A DNA stretch of 64,000 nt from Aphanomyces cochlioides (GCA_019828595.1 JAHQRK010000005.1:2790001-2854000); one strand, 5' to 3'. Shown: positions 54,376 through 64,000, counted from the first letter of the stretch. Made by a program: numbers and translations. Notes: generated by a model not told the origin, from the sequence alone.

Positions 54376-54528
54376 TTATTCGCGGCTCATCGTTGGTGTC
54401 AAGGAGGCAATTGAAAACCGAGGCGTTGGTGTTGGCGTTGGCTCGACGTGAGCTTGATTTGTATTGCCATCAGCGTACGCAGAAACCAGAGCAATGACGC
54501 TAGCGACGAGGATGACAAGAGCGTTCAT
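54376..54528 (-). CDS. 50-aa secreted peptide (member 9)
   Basis: Signal peptide MNALVILVASVIALVSAYA, then DGNTNQAHVEPTPTPTP and RFSIASLTPTMSRE. It is the rightmost member and has the canonical C-terminus. An open frame runs upstream to 54696, but the hydrophobic start at 54528 is preferred. Confidence 0.75.
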   Translation of the reverse strand: MNALVILVASVIALVSAYADGNTNQAHVEPTPTPTPRFSIASLTPTMSRE

Positions 54529-55370
54529 CGTGTGTGTTGAATGGGATATTGACAAGTGAGATCCTTGATTGCATGAACTGTTGGCTCGGCCCGATCGCTG
54601 GAGTGGGCACGTCCACACATCCTCTGTCGCATGTTTCTTTGTTCGTGAGGACGTCGCGATGAAGAACTTTGTACGAGACAGGCTGGAACGCACCAACGAG
54701 CTTGAAAAAGGGGACCTTCACTGAAGAAGAGCTCAATGTGAAAAACGAAACAAATCGAAACGCGAAACATCGTAAGCGACGGGATCCAATTGAGAGGAGT
54801 CGTTTGTTTTCATGCGCACGAGCGCACGTCTTCACTTTCGCATACAAGACGAAATTCCCCATTTACGCATCTTTGTCTCTTTGCTGCGCTTTTGCTGCAC
54901 TAGAATTCGTGCTCCATCGCAACTGGATTGGGATAGAAAGTCTAGTGTGACTCAACGATCAACTGCAAATTTCACGCACGGGACGAGCACGATACAGACT
55001 TCAACACGTGCAAATGAGCTGGATGCAAGTCACGTATCGAAGAGCCATTTTGTCTTGTACATGAAGAGTTTTAGGGGATCGCTTTGTCATGTTTAATTTA
55101 CCGCACTGAGATTCTTGACCTCCTCGCTCAAACTACGAGCTCAAGTACCAATGGTACTCCAGGCGAGCTAACGACAACAACTACATTTGGCTTGTTCACA
55201 TCAAAAATGAGACGAGAATTGTCACTCAACCACCCTCGTCTCCAACGTTTTCATTGCACTTGACGGCCAGGAAGAGATGGACTGATTGTACTATTCCATA
55301 CGATTCACCTCCATCAGAGCATCCTATTAATCAACAGCAGCGGGGAAGCAGCAGATCACACAAGTAAGGT
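54529..55370. other. Intergenic, nothing recognised
   Basis: Upstream region of member 9, then unannotated DNA. No domain-bearing frame on either strand. Confidence 0.4.
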
Positions 55371-55697
55371 GGCTCAACCGGGGTAGATTAGAAAGTAAAC
55401 TTATACGACCCACATAATATCATAGCCAATTGGTGGTGGCAACCGTCTTTACGGTTGCCTCCTCACAACCATGCATTCATTAAATACATAGAGCAAGTTA
55501 AAGCTGACTAACGACACGCATCATCTCTATGATGTGTGCCGTTTTCCAATTGAATTGGGCTGAGGGTCGTGCTAGACGATCCTCAGCCGGGCTATGGGCT
55601 CTTTACACGATCATCTATGTTTCCTAACATGGATAACCTTCCCTATTGAGTTTCGTTATCCCTAAGGGTGAGCCCTAGGGCTAACCTATAGCTAACA
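55371..55697 (-). repeat. Probable 3' LTR of copia element 2
   Basis: Directly after the copia pol stop (minus strand, 55713) comes AGTGGGAG, a purine tract, then TGTTAGCTATAGG starting at 55697. This is the expected arrangement for a 3' LTR. The far boundary is not visible, so the left coordinate is approximate. Several small hairpins (ACCGTCTTTACGGT, ATCATCTCTATGATG) lie within it. Confidence 0.45.
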
Positions 55698-55712
55698 CTC
55701 CCACTAAGAGCT

Positions 55713-55829
55713 CTATGGCTTAGCCACATTGAGATCTCTAACTCCCATTTTTGATCTTAGATAAGCAAACTGTTGCTTAGCAAGAGGTTTTGTTAAGATA
55801 TCAGCTATCATTGCCTTTGTAGGACAATA
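55713..55829 (-). pseudogene. Copia 2 pol C-terminal tail, separated by insertion
   Basis: Minus-strand codons read CPTKAMIADILTKPL and end NVAKP before TAG. ADILTKPL is the hallmark of copia pol C-termini. It continues the frame that breaks off at KIDLKY at 58218. Confidence 0.85.
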
Positions 55830-55977
55830 GAGAGTTTTCGCAAGCACTTTTGAATTTGATTTGAGAATTGGGAGTTCAATTCAAAAACCCCGATAGTCAG
55901 TTTTTCGCAATGACGTTTGAGAATCCGGTTTCCCAACTCCGGATATCTTTTTGTGCTTGTGATCACTTTGCAACAAG

Positions 55978-56992
55978 ATGGCTCTTTCTCCGCTCCTCAC
56001 TGAATCGCAAGTAGTTCATGTCATCAGTCATGTAGTCTCTAAAGGAGACATCGATGAGTTTCTACAAATCATGAGTGTCCTTATCGATAACAACTTTCTG
56101 CGTATGAGAGCCGAGCGACCAACAATAAACTGGAGAAACTCATTTGATCCAAACATCGATGATGGGACCGCACGACACAAATATCGATTTACTATTCCCC
56201 AACTCACTCAACTTTGTGTCAAATTTAACTTGCCCATGCATGTTACAACCGCAGCTCGCGATCGCGTCGGTTCTCTGGAAGCGCTTGCGATGCTTTGTCG
56301 CCGGTTGGCTGAGCCCTGCCGACTTTTCACAATTGCTAATGAATTTGGCCGGTCAATTGAGGCATACTCTAGAATTGTGCGAGTCGTACTCGAAGCTATC
56401 TACTCCAGAGTTGCTGATCTCTTGTACTTCAATGAGGCGTTGATGGCATCTCGAGCTGGTAGCAGTATTAAAAGTGTGTTTTGATGAATAACTCAATGTG
56501 GTTAGATGAATACGCAAGCGCTATCATCAAAAAGGCGAACATGGATGGAATGAAGACATGCATTGCCTTCATTGATGGAACAAAGCAATACATAAGTCGA
56601 CCTGGTGCTAGAGTTGACTCAGCTCCCAATGAGAATTTACAGCGGGCTGTCTACAACGGGCATCCCCGAAGACACTTCCTGAATTGGCAGGGGTTACGAC
56701 TCCTGACGGGATCATTATGAGCATGTATGGCCCTGTTGAGGGGCGGCGACACGATTCAATATTGTTGTCTATGAGCCGAATTTTGGATCGCATTCGTACC
56801 AATACAACTTTGCTCCATTTTTACTTGTATGACGATCCTGCGTATGGATGCTCTCAGTGTCTTTGTTGTCCGTTTCCAAATGCTTCAGCTGGAACATTGG
56901 AGGCCGAATTTAATTCTGCCATGAGTTCGGTGCGCGAATTTGTGGAGTGGAGCTTTCACTTGGTGAAAGGACATTGGGCGTATGTAAATTGA
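55978..56992 (+). pseudogene. Harbinger DDE transposase, frameshifted
   Basis: Frame 1 (55978-56484) covers the N-terminal helical part (RVGSLEALAMLCRRLAEPCR). Frame 2 (56481-56720) carries CIAFIDGTKQYISRPG (first Asp) and AVYNGHPRRHFLNWQG. Frame 3 (56684-56992) carries TTPDGIIMSMYGPVEGRRHD, YLYDDPAYGC (second Asp) and VREFVEWSFHLVKGHWAY (Glu). These are the blocks of DDE_Tnp_4 nucleases. Shifts occur near 56470 and at a GGGG run near 56690. It cuts at trinucleotide targets in active relatives; this copy is broken as read. Confidence 0.85.
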
Positions 56993-57196
56993 GACAAAAA
57001 ATGAAAGTACGTAATTCCCCAATTGGAAAGCTATGGCTAGTGGCTACCCTATTGACAAACTGTCATACATGTTTCAAGCCCAACGGCAATGAAGTGAGTA
57101 TGTATTTCAACGTGAAGCCCCCCCCCATCAGTTGACAGATACTTGGGTTTGGAATGACTTAACATAATGAGCTTTCAGTAACTTGCATTAGAACTT

Positions 57197-58018
57197 TTAA
57201 CGCTTTAAGGCTAATTCTAGAATCTTCATCATCATCTGCTGATTGGCCTCAAATTGCTTTGCTTGAATTCCTGCCTGGGCTTTGTCGAATTCAAGTCGTT
57301 CTCGTTGTAACTCGGCTGCTCTCTCAGCGGCAATTTCAGCTCTTGCACGTTGCTCAGCTATACCTTGTTGTATTGAGTCTACCAAATCGTGCAATGCTTT
57401 GCTTTTCAACGGCGATCCTTTCTTTTTTTTGTTGCATGGGCTGTCAGTTTGGTTGGATTCCTTGGATGATGCAAGTTCAGCCATAGCAAGCTTTCGAATC
57501 AGTGTTCCAGAGTTCTCGATACCCTCTCTCTTCCTTTTTTCAGCATCACGGCGGACTTCTTTGACTTGAGCGTAGTCCTCAATTCGACTTTGAATGTCTG
57601 TCATAAGCTGCTGACGCTCCTGGTAGTCTTCATTCGATCCTGACTTTCGTATTGATTCGACTTCACCTTGTGAGAATCGGGTCATAATCGCTTCAAAACG
57701 TGATTTCAACGCGGGGCCAGTCTTGGTCTTCAATTGGAAGCCGGGCATGACTTTGAGAGCCGAAGCAATTTCCTCCCAAGCGGCCATGACCTTGCCATAG
57801 TCAGCTTCCCATGGCCTGGCCAAGCTTACTTGCTGCAAGAGCTTGACATCGTCTCCCACGCCAAACTTGGATCGTGTACCAGACCCGCCATCTTGAACTT
57901 CAGTCGTCTCGCTGGCATGGATTTCGTCTGGTTTGGGAGCAGCAATGGGAGGAACCAGGTTTGATGGCAAGTTGGCACTGCAAAAGGGAAAGCGGCAGTC
58001 ATATTGGCGCTCTAACAC
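57197..58018 (-). CDS. Myb/SANT-like DNA-binding protein of the Harbinger element
   Basis: The 273-aa protein has a trihelix-type Myb/SANT region at about residues 50-115 (DDVKLLQQVSLARPWEADYG, AWEEIASALKVMPGFQLKTK, Arg-rich helix LKSRFEAIMTRF). A Lys/Arg cluster (CNKKKKGSPLKSK) looks like a nuclear localisation signal. A long Glu/Arg/Ala coiled coil (QQGIAEQRARAEIAAERAAE) precedes the end. In PIF/Harbinger systems such a partner helps the transposase enter the nucleus and bind element ends. The frame is intact, unlike the transposase beside it, and the two genes converge within about 200 bp. Confidence 0.8.
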   Translation of the reverse strand: MLERQYDCRFPFCSANLPSNLVPPIAAPKPDEIHASETTEVQDGGSGTRSKFGVGDDVKLLQQVSLARPWEADYGKVMAAWEEIASALKVMPGFQLKTKTGPALKSRFEAIMTRFSQGEVESIRKSGSNEDYQERQQLMTDIQSRIEDYAQVKEVRRDAEKRKREGIENSGTLIRKLAMAELASSKESNQTDSPCNKKKKGSPLKSKALHDLVDSIQQGIAEQRARAEIAAERAAELQRERLEFDKAQAGIQAKQFEANQQMMMKILELALKR

Positions 58019-58214
58019 TAGCCAATGAGAGCGGAGTCTATCCGGTGGTGTTGGTACTATCCGGCATTAAAAAGTGCCTTGTCTGTTGAGAAACATCGCC
58101 CAGTTCTTCAAAACTCCTTGAGAATTGTAGTTTTCAAAATGCATTTGTAGAGGTTTATTACTTTATGGAGGTATTTGTAAGATTCTCAATTCAAAAGTGG
58201 TTTGCGAAAACTCT

Positions 58215-60057
58215 CTAGTATTTAAGATCTATTTTCTTTTCTTCGAATAGGTCTCTAGTAAATAGATGTCTGATATCAACATGCTTAGTGCCTTTGTGGT
58301 TTCCTGGGTTCTTAACACAGGCGATAGCGGCTTTGCTATCACACCATACACTAATGGGGCGCTTTAATGCCATTCCCATTTCAGTTAGTAGGGCATAAAT
58401 CCATTCACATTCTTTACAGCCCTCACTTAGGGCTATTAATCCTGACTCTGCAGCAAATCCCAGCCATCCGGATAAGATAACCGGTGACGGATTTACGATC
58501 TTTAGTTTGACTCGCGAAAGAAGCGTCTGTAAACACATCGTACGCTACTGTGTCGGCGTCGCCGCTTAAGTAGAGACCATATGTAGACGTTCCTTTCAAG
58601 TATCTCAGGATCCTCAAGGCCGCTAGCCAATGTGTTTCATTATAACAGGACAGAAATCGACTTAAATCTCTTACTGCATTTGCTATATCAGGTCTGGTAC
58701 CTCTAACCAGATACTGTAAGGATCCTATTAGTCCCCTAAAGTCAAAAGGTTGAGACTCCATCTCCTCCTTAGACATATTGCTTTCAGCTTTAAGCTCTAA
58801 ACCGACAACCTGGGGTGTCGATACAGATATACAATCTTTCATCCCGTATTTCTCAAGGAGGTCAATGATGTACCGATATTGGGAAATCGTCATGATTCTG
58901 TTTTGCCGGTCACGTTTAACCTCCATTTTCAGGAGAAAGTTGATATCACCTAGGTCTTTCATTTTAAACCTGGCAGATAATTCACGTTTTACCCATCTCA
59001 TGCTTTCCATACTTGGAGATACTATTGTGAAGTCATCAACGTACACAACTAATATAACCCAATCTTAATTTTGTGCGTTAAACACATCCTTTAATTCTCC
59101 CACTTTTTGCACGTATATGCAATACTCTTTATAGCAGCGGACAAAACCCATGCCAGTTAGAAAGGTGTGCAGGACATTATACCATATACGAGGAGCCTGG
59201 CGCAGGCCATATAAGCTCTTTCGTAGTTTAAGCACCTTGGTGCCGTCAGTGATAAAGCCTTGCGGCTGTCGCATATATATCTCCTCGTCAAGAGATCCGT
59301 TCAGAAAGGCGGTAACTACATCCATCTGGTGGCACTCCACATTAAGGATAGTAGTGATCGCTAATACAAGACGAAGTGACTCATATCGTGCTACTGGAGA
59401 GTATATATCATCACAGTCTATTCCTAGCTGTTGGTGGCAGCCTTGGGCCACTAATCTAGCTTTATAACGATCAAGTTGGCCATTAGCCAGATATTTTATA
59501 CTAAATACCCAATGGCACGGAAGGGCTTTTTGACCATGTGGAAGATCTGATAACTCCCATGTTTCGTTCTCGAGTAATGCATTGTACTCTGAGTCAAGTG
59601 CATCACGCCAGTTGGTAGAGTCAGGACTCTGCATCGCAGCTCTGTAGTAACTGGGAACTTTATGAACGCTTTGTTCAGGAAAGATAGAGACTTTAGGAAA
59701 TATTTTATCAACAGAAGTCATTAAACAAGCATACTCATTAAGATATGCAGGTCTTTTTCGACGACGTGTTGGCCTAGGCTCATCATTAGGCATCTCAACT
59801 TCAACAACTCTAGTTGAAGATTCAGTAGCAGATTTTCGACCAATAGCTGATTTTCGACCAATAGCAGGCCGTTGATATGATCGTTGAACTGTTGAGTTAT
59901 CAAGCATGCCTCGGTGGGTCCAGTGACTCTCCAAGGAGAGTTTGATCACCTTGAGCGCTAGGCGCAACGCTTGCACGTTCTTTTCCAGATTTCGACATTG
60001 GAGATTACGGCTGTTAACCTTACTGAAGGCAGCTTGTGTATAATGAAGTAAATTCAA
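58215..60057 (-). pseudogene. Copia 2 pol: RT and RNase H, broken
   Basis: Frame 1 (60057-59065) runs from an integrase-RT linker rich in basic residues into RT (WRDALDSEYNALLENETWEL, YKARLVAQG, LRKSLYGLRQAPRIW). A TAA near 59065 stops it. The same frame resumes with VYVDDFTIVSP, the polymerase active site, and VLRYL-type ILRYLKGTSTYG (59046-58423). A shift near 58440 leads to RNase H (VWCDSKAAIACVKNPG, GTKHVDIRHLF), ending KIDLKY at the Harbinger insertion. One nonsense codon, one frameshift and the insertion inactivate it. Confidence 0.85.
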
Positions 60058-60162
60058 TTATGACTATCAACACCGTGCTCGACAGTCTCCACACCCCACA
60101 CATTGAATGGAACGGGCTGGAGGTCATCATCCGGATAATCATTCCGGATAATGTGTTAATTA

Positions 60163-60458
60163 GGGCCTGGTCGGCGAACATTCCATCCATGCTTCAGGGA
60201 CGGATTCAGGCTTCTGATTGGTCAATTCCAATAATTTCCGGATAATGGGGTCGTTCATGCTTTTCGGATAAACTCAGGCAGGAACGCCTTTTTCCAGGCA
60301 GAGATGATCCATCTCTGCCTCAACAAGTCCGTTCCTGCTTCAGACACATTTTCAAGAAAATCGAAAAAATACTTTTTGATATTTTTCAAAAAAAATTCCA
60401 AAAAATTCCGGAAAACGTTCCTGCCTGGCAGGGATGGATTTCTTCCCCGACCAGGCCC
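60163..60458. mobile_element. 296-bp PIF/Harbinger-type MITE
   Basis: The ends GGGCCTGGTCGGCGAA and its near reverse complement are flanked by TTA on both sides (60160-60162, 60459-60461), the preferred target of PIF/Harbinger elements. The interior has a further hairpin around CAGAGATGATCCATCTCTG and no gene. Confidence 0.75.
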
Positions 60459-60833
60459 TTACGTCGTCTTAACCTGTTGTTCTTCTTTGTGTTGGGCCAT
60501 GAATTCGCTCCTCGTCAAGTCGCCACCGTCTTGAACCCGCACACGAATACCAGTTAGCTGCAAACGATGGTATCTGTGCTTCTGCGTTGGGAGCGAGGTC
60601 TCGAAGGCGCTATATACGACGCATCAGCATCCGCCGAGGGGTGTTTCAAGTCTGCGCCGTTCATGTCAGCACCGATATAGTCTAGTCGACGGTTTGCACA
60701 GCAAGAACAGGTCGAGCGAGGGTGGTCTCGAGTGGCCTGTATAGCGGCTCCTGTCAATACTCCACTGTCACCTTGTTTGTTGTCAAGAGTATGCCAATTA
60801 CTCCTTGGCGCTGTGAACCGTAGCACTTTAGCA
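60459..60833. other. Intergenic, nothing recognised
   Basis: A minus-strand frame (60554-60826) has no recognisable domain. It contains TDTIVCS- and pentapeptide-like NGADLKHPSADADAS text, too short to call. Confidence 0.3.
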
Positions 60834-60927
60834 CAACGACTGGCTCAACACGGCATGGAAGGCAACTGACGGTTGAAAGCGTGTGCGACCGTCAGGTGCC
60901 TTCCATGTCGTGTTGAGCTGGTCGTTG
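60834..60927. ncRNA. Long hairpin, 41-nt arms, 12-nt loop
   Basis: 60834-60874 (CAACGACTGGCTCAACACGG...) pairs with 60887-60927 with about five mismatches. The loop is AAAGCGTGTGC-like. Such a structure could give a small-RNA precursor if transcribed, or be a tiny fold-back element. The sequence alone does not decide. Confidence 0.4.
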
Positions 60928-61391
60928 TCGTGTCACTCACATCGCTGGGAATGAAGAGTCCGCCGACACATGAACAAGGGAACTGGGTAAAAAGTCAAAT
61001 AGAATGCTGAATAGTCAATTAGAATGCTGAATAACGCAAATTGAGTAAATTTAAGAACGAATTGGGGTGGTACACCGCACTTCAGAGGGAAAACAGATTG
61101 ACGAAGTCACGCATGCGACAGAAATAGAGTCAGCAGTGGTGGTACTTACGAAAACAGTCAGTTTTCAACTTCAATCAGGCCAGAAATTCCCTTGTCAAGT
61201 ACATTTTGTGACATAGACTAGCCACATTCGGTCGTCGTGGTCAAATAGTGTGAATACAACCCGGAAGCATTCTATTTTGGTCGTCCGTTTTTTGACGACA
61301 ACAACGCTGGCAGCGTAGTTCATGCTTTTGATAACAGTGCTTTCACACTACGATCGACAAACTCTTCGTTGAGCCAACAAACTCGGGAAAT
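60928..61391. other. Intergenic before the SET relic
   Basis: A GGAAGCATTCTATTTTGGTC block near 61264 recurs as GGAAGCATTCTATTATGGTC near 61651, bracketing the SET relic. No gene. Confidence 0.4.
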
Positions 61392-61610
61392 TTGACACAC
61401 ATTAGCAATCGCGGTTATTTACCCAATTGTTATTTCGAAACAAGGCATATAAGATGCCATGGCTTGTCGTCATTTCAAGAATCCACAGCATCAGAGGCAG
61501 CAATTTACTTTGCACTACAAAGACGACACCAGGATATTCCTTGTATATGTGGAATTTGTGATGAATTCTGCTTAGATCAACCGCCTGATGCTGCCCTTGA
61601 ATAATTTGGT
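61392..61610 (+). pseudogene. Decayed SET-domain C-terminal fragment
   Basis: The plus strand encodes ISNRGYLPNCYFETRHIR and, later, IPCICGICDEFCLDQPPDA. These match NHSCLPNCRFETWYVD and IPCLCGICDGSYLAPPSDV of the SET gene on the opposite strand at 61791. The middle (TLHYKDD) is in another frame. It is an inverted partial duplicate, not functional. Confidence 0.7.
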
Positions 61611-61790
61611 TGAGTATGTTAGTCCACATTTGCAGGCTGAAGTAGGCGGAAGCATTCTATTATGGTCGTCCACATTTTGAAGCTGGCGATCACAGCATGC
61701 AAACAAAATTCTTGGATTTATCGATGAAATTTACATACCTCTACAGCAAGGTCTAAGCAGGGTCTTACGACTCAAATACTTTATTCAAAG

Positions 61791-63720
61791 CTAAACATCG
61801 GATGGTGGAGCTAAATACGAGCCATCACAGATCCCACATAAACAGGGAATATTCCATTTGTCGTCCATGTAGTGCAATGACAAAATGCTGCCTCTTTGGA
61901 GGTCAAATCTCGCTACGACGACCAGGCGTGGCGCCTTATCGACGTACCACGTTTCAAAGCGACAATTGGGCAAACAAGAGTGATTGATAAAGCGTGCCAA
62001 GTTTCCACAGTCTTTTGCGTCAACATAGAGATTGTCGTCGCCCTGGCTAACACGAGCCATGTACCAAGACAAGCTTCCTTTGTTCGTTTTTTTCGGCGGA
62101 GGAACTCATCTTTTGTTATCAGCTGGCCGACGTACTCAATGATCTTGGTGTTCTTGGGAACGTCTTCATCAAGCCGTAGTCCAAATCCAAATTTTCGATC
62201 TTTGACAACTGACGTTTGTGGGAAGCGTCTTCTCTGAATGACATTGTTTTTACAATACTTTCCAGCACTACATCGCTCCGAGGCACACTCGTGGTAGCTC
62301 TGAACGTTTGTGCATGTTTGATAATCAACACAGGGAGATCGACGATTGCATCTGTAACAGCGGTCGTTGTGGATCCCGCTGTTCAATTTCGAGATACTTC
62401 CAAAACGTGCCATTCTTGCCGGGCGCAGCCGTCTAGTTGCCCCATTTAATGGTAGACATACATCGATGTGTTCATATAGAACACTGTAATCGCCTTCGTC
62501 TGCTGAGGATTCTGAGATGGTAAGAGAACTTTTAGTCCGCTTTTCTTGGGGACTATCAATAATTTCAACGACTTCTTGTTGACCAACAGACTTGTTCTTG
62601 ATATGTTCATTGTCGAGATTGTTAAGATTATTGGCAGCTTTTATTGTTGAAGGTACTGCTTGGACAACGGATGGATCATTGATTTGTACAGCACAACAAT
62701 GCAGGTCACACACCGAGTCACCACCACCAGATTGATTACAAGCGCGCCTTTTCAAAGGAGTAGTCTTCAGCTTACCGACTGAACTTTGAACTCGCTCGTC
62801 CTTTCCCATGGCAAAAACATCAAGCACTTGTCGTTCAAGATCGCTGTCCTGCCAATCACAGTGGAATTGCGATTGGTCGTTGTTAGTCCACGCGCTTTCG
62901 ACGATGTTGTTTTGATCGTCAATGGAAATATCTGTTGAAGGGGGCACTTGGCAGGCTGTTTATCCATTGCATCGTTAGCCCGAGCGGCAGAGCGATGTGT
63001 TAAACGATGGCCACATGTAGCACACTCTCCAGGCACATCACAACCGGGCGCTTCCACAGAAGATTTCAACGGCTGGATGACAGTGTCTTCAACTGAGCTG
63101 TGGGCTTGGTCATCGTCTTCAGATGCCGCAATGTCAATGGTATGTTCCATGGAGTTGCTGTTTTGTCTATTACAGGCGCTATTTGAATCATCTTTGTCGA
63201 CATCCGCTGCGCTTGAAGTTGGGCAATATCTTTCCGAGAAGCGAAGACAAAACTTGCGGAAGCTTCCAGAGGTTTTGCAAAGGGGGTGGTCTTCGTCGCA
63301 GAATTCTGGCCACAGTCGGCGGGCTTCAGCGCGTATGTCCGCTTGGTTGATAGGCTTAGGCGCAGTCTGGAGCCAGTCGTAAAGTAGCCCCTTTCTTTCG
63401 TCTGTTGGCCTCTTTTTCGTGTATGCACCGCGGACTTTTCTCCTCTTGTTATTCAGATGCTTGCGTTCGTCGTCTTCTACTTGTTCGATGCTTTCAGCCT
63501 GGGCACACCATTTTGTGAAGGTAGATAATGATGTCTTGTGCCTCCGGCTAAACAACACTTTCGTCATTCCTTCTTCTTTTTGCGCTTCCTTCCATGCTTC
63601 AAGCAGTTCTTTTTTGGCGCTGTAGGAGAGATGTACAGGATTCTTACGGATCATGCGGTGGGGCAATTGACTGGTGATCATTGATTTGTACTGTCCGTAT
63701 TCTATTTTAGTCTGATGCAT
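61791..63720 (-). CDS. Helix-turn-helix plus AWS-SET protein methyltransferase, two frameshifts
   Basis: Starting at 63720, the N-terminus has a psq/CENP-B-like helix-turn-helix pair (KKELLEAWKEAQKEEGMTKV, FTKWCAQ; then LLYDWLQ and IRAEARRLWPEFCDEDHP, FRKFCLRFSERYC) and an acidic linker with CATCGHRLTH. At a CCCCC run near 62945 the frame shifts into a second piece (62947-61913) with the AWS cysteine cluster (CYRCNRRSPC, ECASERCSAGKYCKNN) and SET start (KFGFGLRLDEDVPKNTKIIE). A second shift near 62065 reaches the SET core (GNLARFINHSCLPNC, LHYMDD) and a CLCGIC post-SET motif. AWS-SET enzymes methylate histone lysines, often H3K36. The HTH looks transposase-derived. Both shifts could be base errors. 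Confidence 0.65.
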
Positions 63721-64000
63721 TTTATTTTGGCCTGTCGTGTGTTCTTATCATTGGCTGCATTCCATCAAGCGGTTATACCTAATCCACAACAAGGTTAAAC
63801 CTTTAATTTGGCGCTTTGGTTTTGTTTTAGGTCGTCCGCATTACATTTAGATACGAAAATTGGCTAGCGATATCCTTTGTGCATCGAGATTCGGTTAAAC
63901 TCATGAGCTAGTACTCGTGTCTCTAAACATGCCAATTCATTTTGTTCTGTGCCATGTTTGACTGGGCCGAAGTTGTTGGTCTACGCGCCTTGGACAACTT
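63721..64000. other. Upstream region of the HTH-SET gene
   Basis: No gene seen. TTTTGGTTTTGTTTTAGGTCGTCC recalls the GGTCGTCC repeats around the SET relic. Confidence 0.4.

Larger units (their letters stand above)
55828..58217. mobile_element. PIF/Harbinger transposon with two genes
   Basis: Ends match as inverted repeats: TAGAGAGTTTTCGCAA at 55828 and its reverse complement at 58202-58217, with similarity continuing for about 35 bp (CACTTTTGAATT). It holds a transposase and a Myb/SANT-like gene facing each other, the usual two-gene layout of this superfamily. The duplication at the insertion site is short and imperfect (TA, possibly a mutated trinucleotide). Confidence 0.8.
55713..60057 (-). 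mobile_element. Copia element 2, 5'-truncated, split by a Harbinger transposon
   Basis: Only the RT-RNase H half of pol remains (60057 to 58215), plus a C-terminal tail at 55713-55829 beyond the inserted Harbinger element. Gag, protease, integrase and 5' LTR are absent. Confidence 0.85.

Overview
The window looks like a repeat-rich, gene-poor stretch of a eukaryotic genome, most likely an oomycete of the Saprolegniales (Aphanomyces-like). The grounds are the mix of LTR retrotransposons (Ty3/gypsy, Ty1/copia), Tc1/mariner, MULE and PIF/Harbinger transposons, very short introns (about 41-44 nt where they can be read), no bacterial operon signals, and clusters of small secreted-protein genes. 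The species call is inference; no rRNA or tRNA gene was recognised.

Layout. 1-2805: fragment of a minus-strand LTR element (retropepsin, decayed gag, probable LTR). 3252-5756: a fold-back repeat next to a complete mariner-like transposon with terminal inverted repeats. 5906-10320: a copia element whose reverse-transcriptase core is deleted, then a strand-asymmetric T/C-rich tract. 10602-12451: a MULE transposase with a FLYWCH-like finger. 12765-18048: 2.85 tandem copies of a 1853-bp unit, each with two small secreted-protein genes (here B and C) and a decayed third gene. 18049-26985: a 5'-truncated gypsy element (Gypsy-1) that interrupts the array, which resumes as a shortened fourth unit up to 28034.

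28035-34933: a cluster of secreted precursors. Four loci carry one to three copies of LHDLWYYAPH next to dibasic RR sites, and one gene carries four 57-residue repeats with dibasic sites. 35641-54528: a family of 48-58 aa secreted peptides with a near-invariant C-terminus FSIASLTPTMSRE, eight intact loci plus remnants, shaped by inverted duplications. A full gypsy element (Gypsy-2, 37869-49640) with matching 328-bp LTRs sits inside this family. It carries an antisense, intron-bearing extra gene between integrase and 3' LTR, and its 3' LTR is split by a 579-bp MITE.

55713-60057: a 5'-truncated copia on the minus strand, interrupted near its pol C-terminus by a two-gene PIF/Harbinger element. 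60163-60927: a Harbinger-type MITE and a long hairpin. 61392-63720: a decayed SET-domain fragment and a frameshifted gene joining an N-terminal transposase-type helix-turn-helix to an AWS-SET methyltransferase.

How it fits together. The likely host genes are secreted-peptide families with signal peptides and, in most, dibasic sites. They have multiplied by tandem and inverted duplication in a transposon-dense neighbourhood. Several frameshifts fall in short homopolymers, so base-calling error should be considered before calling those genes dead.
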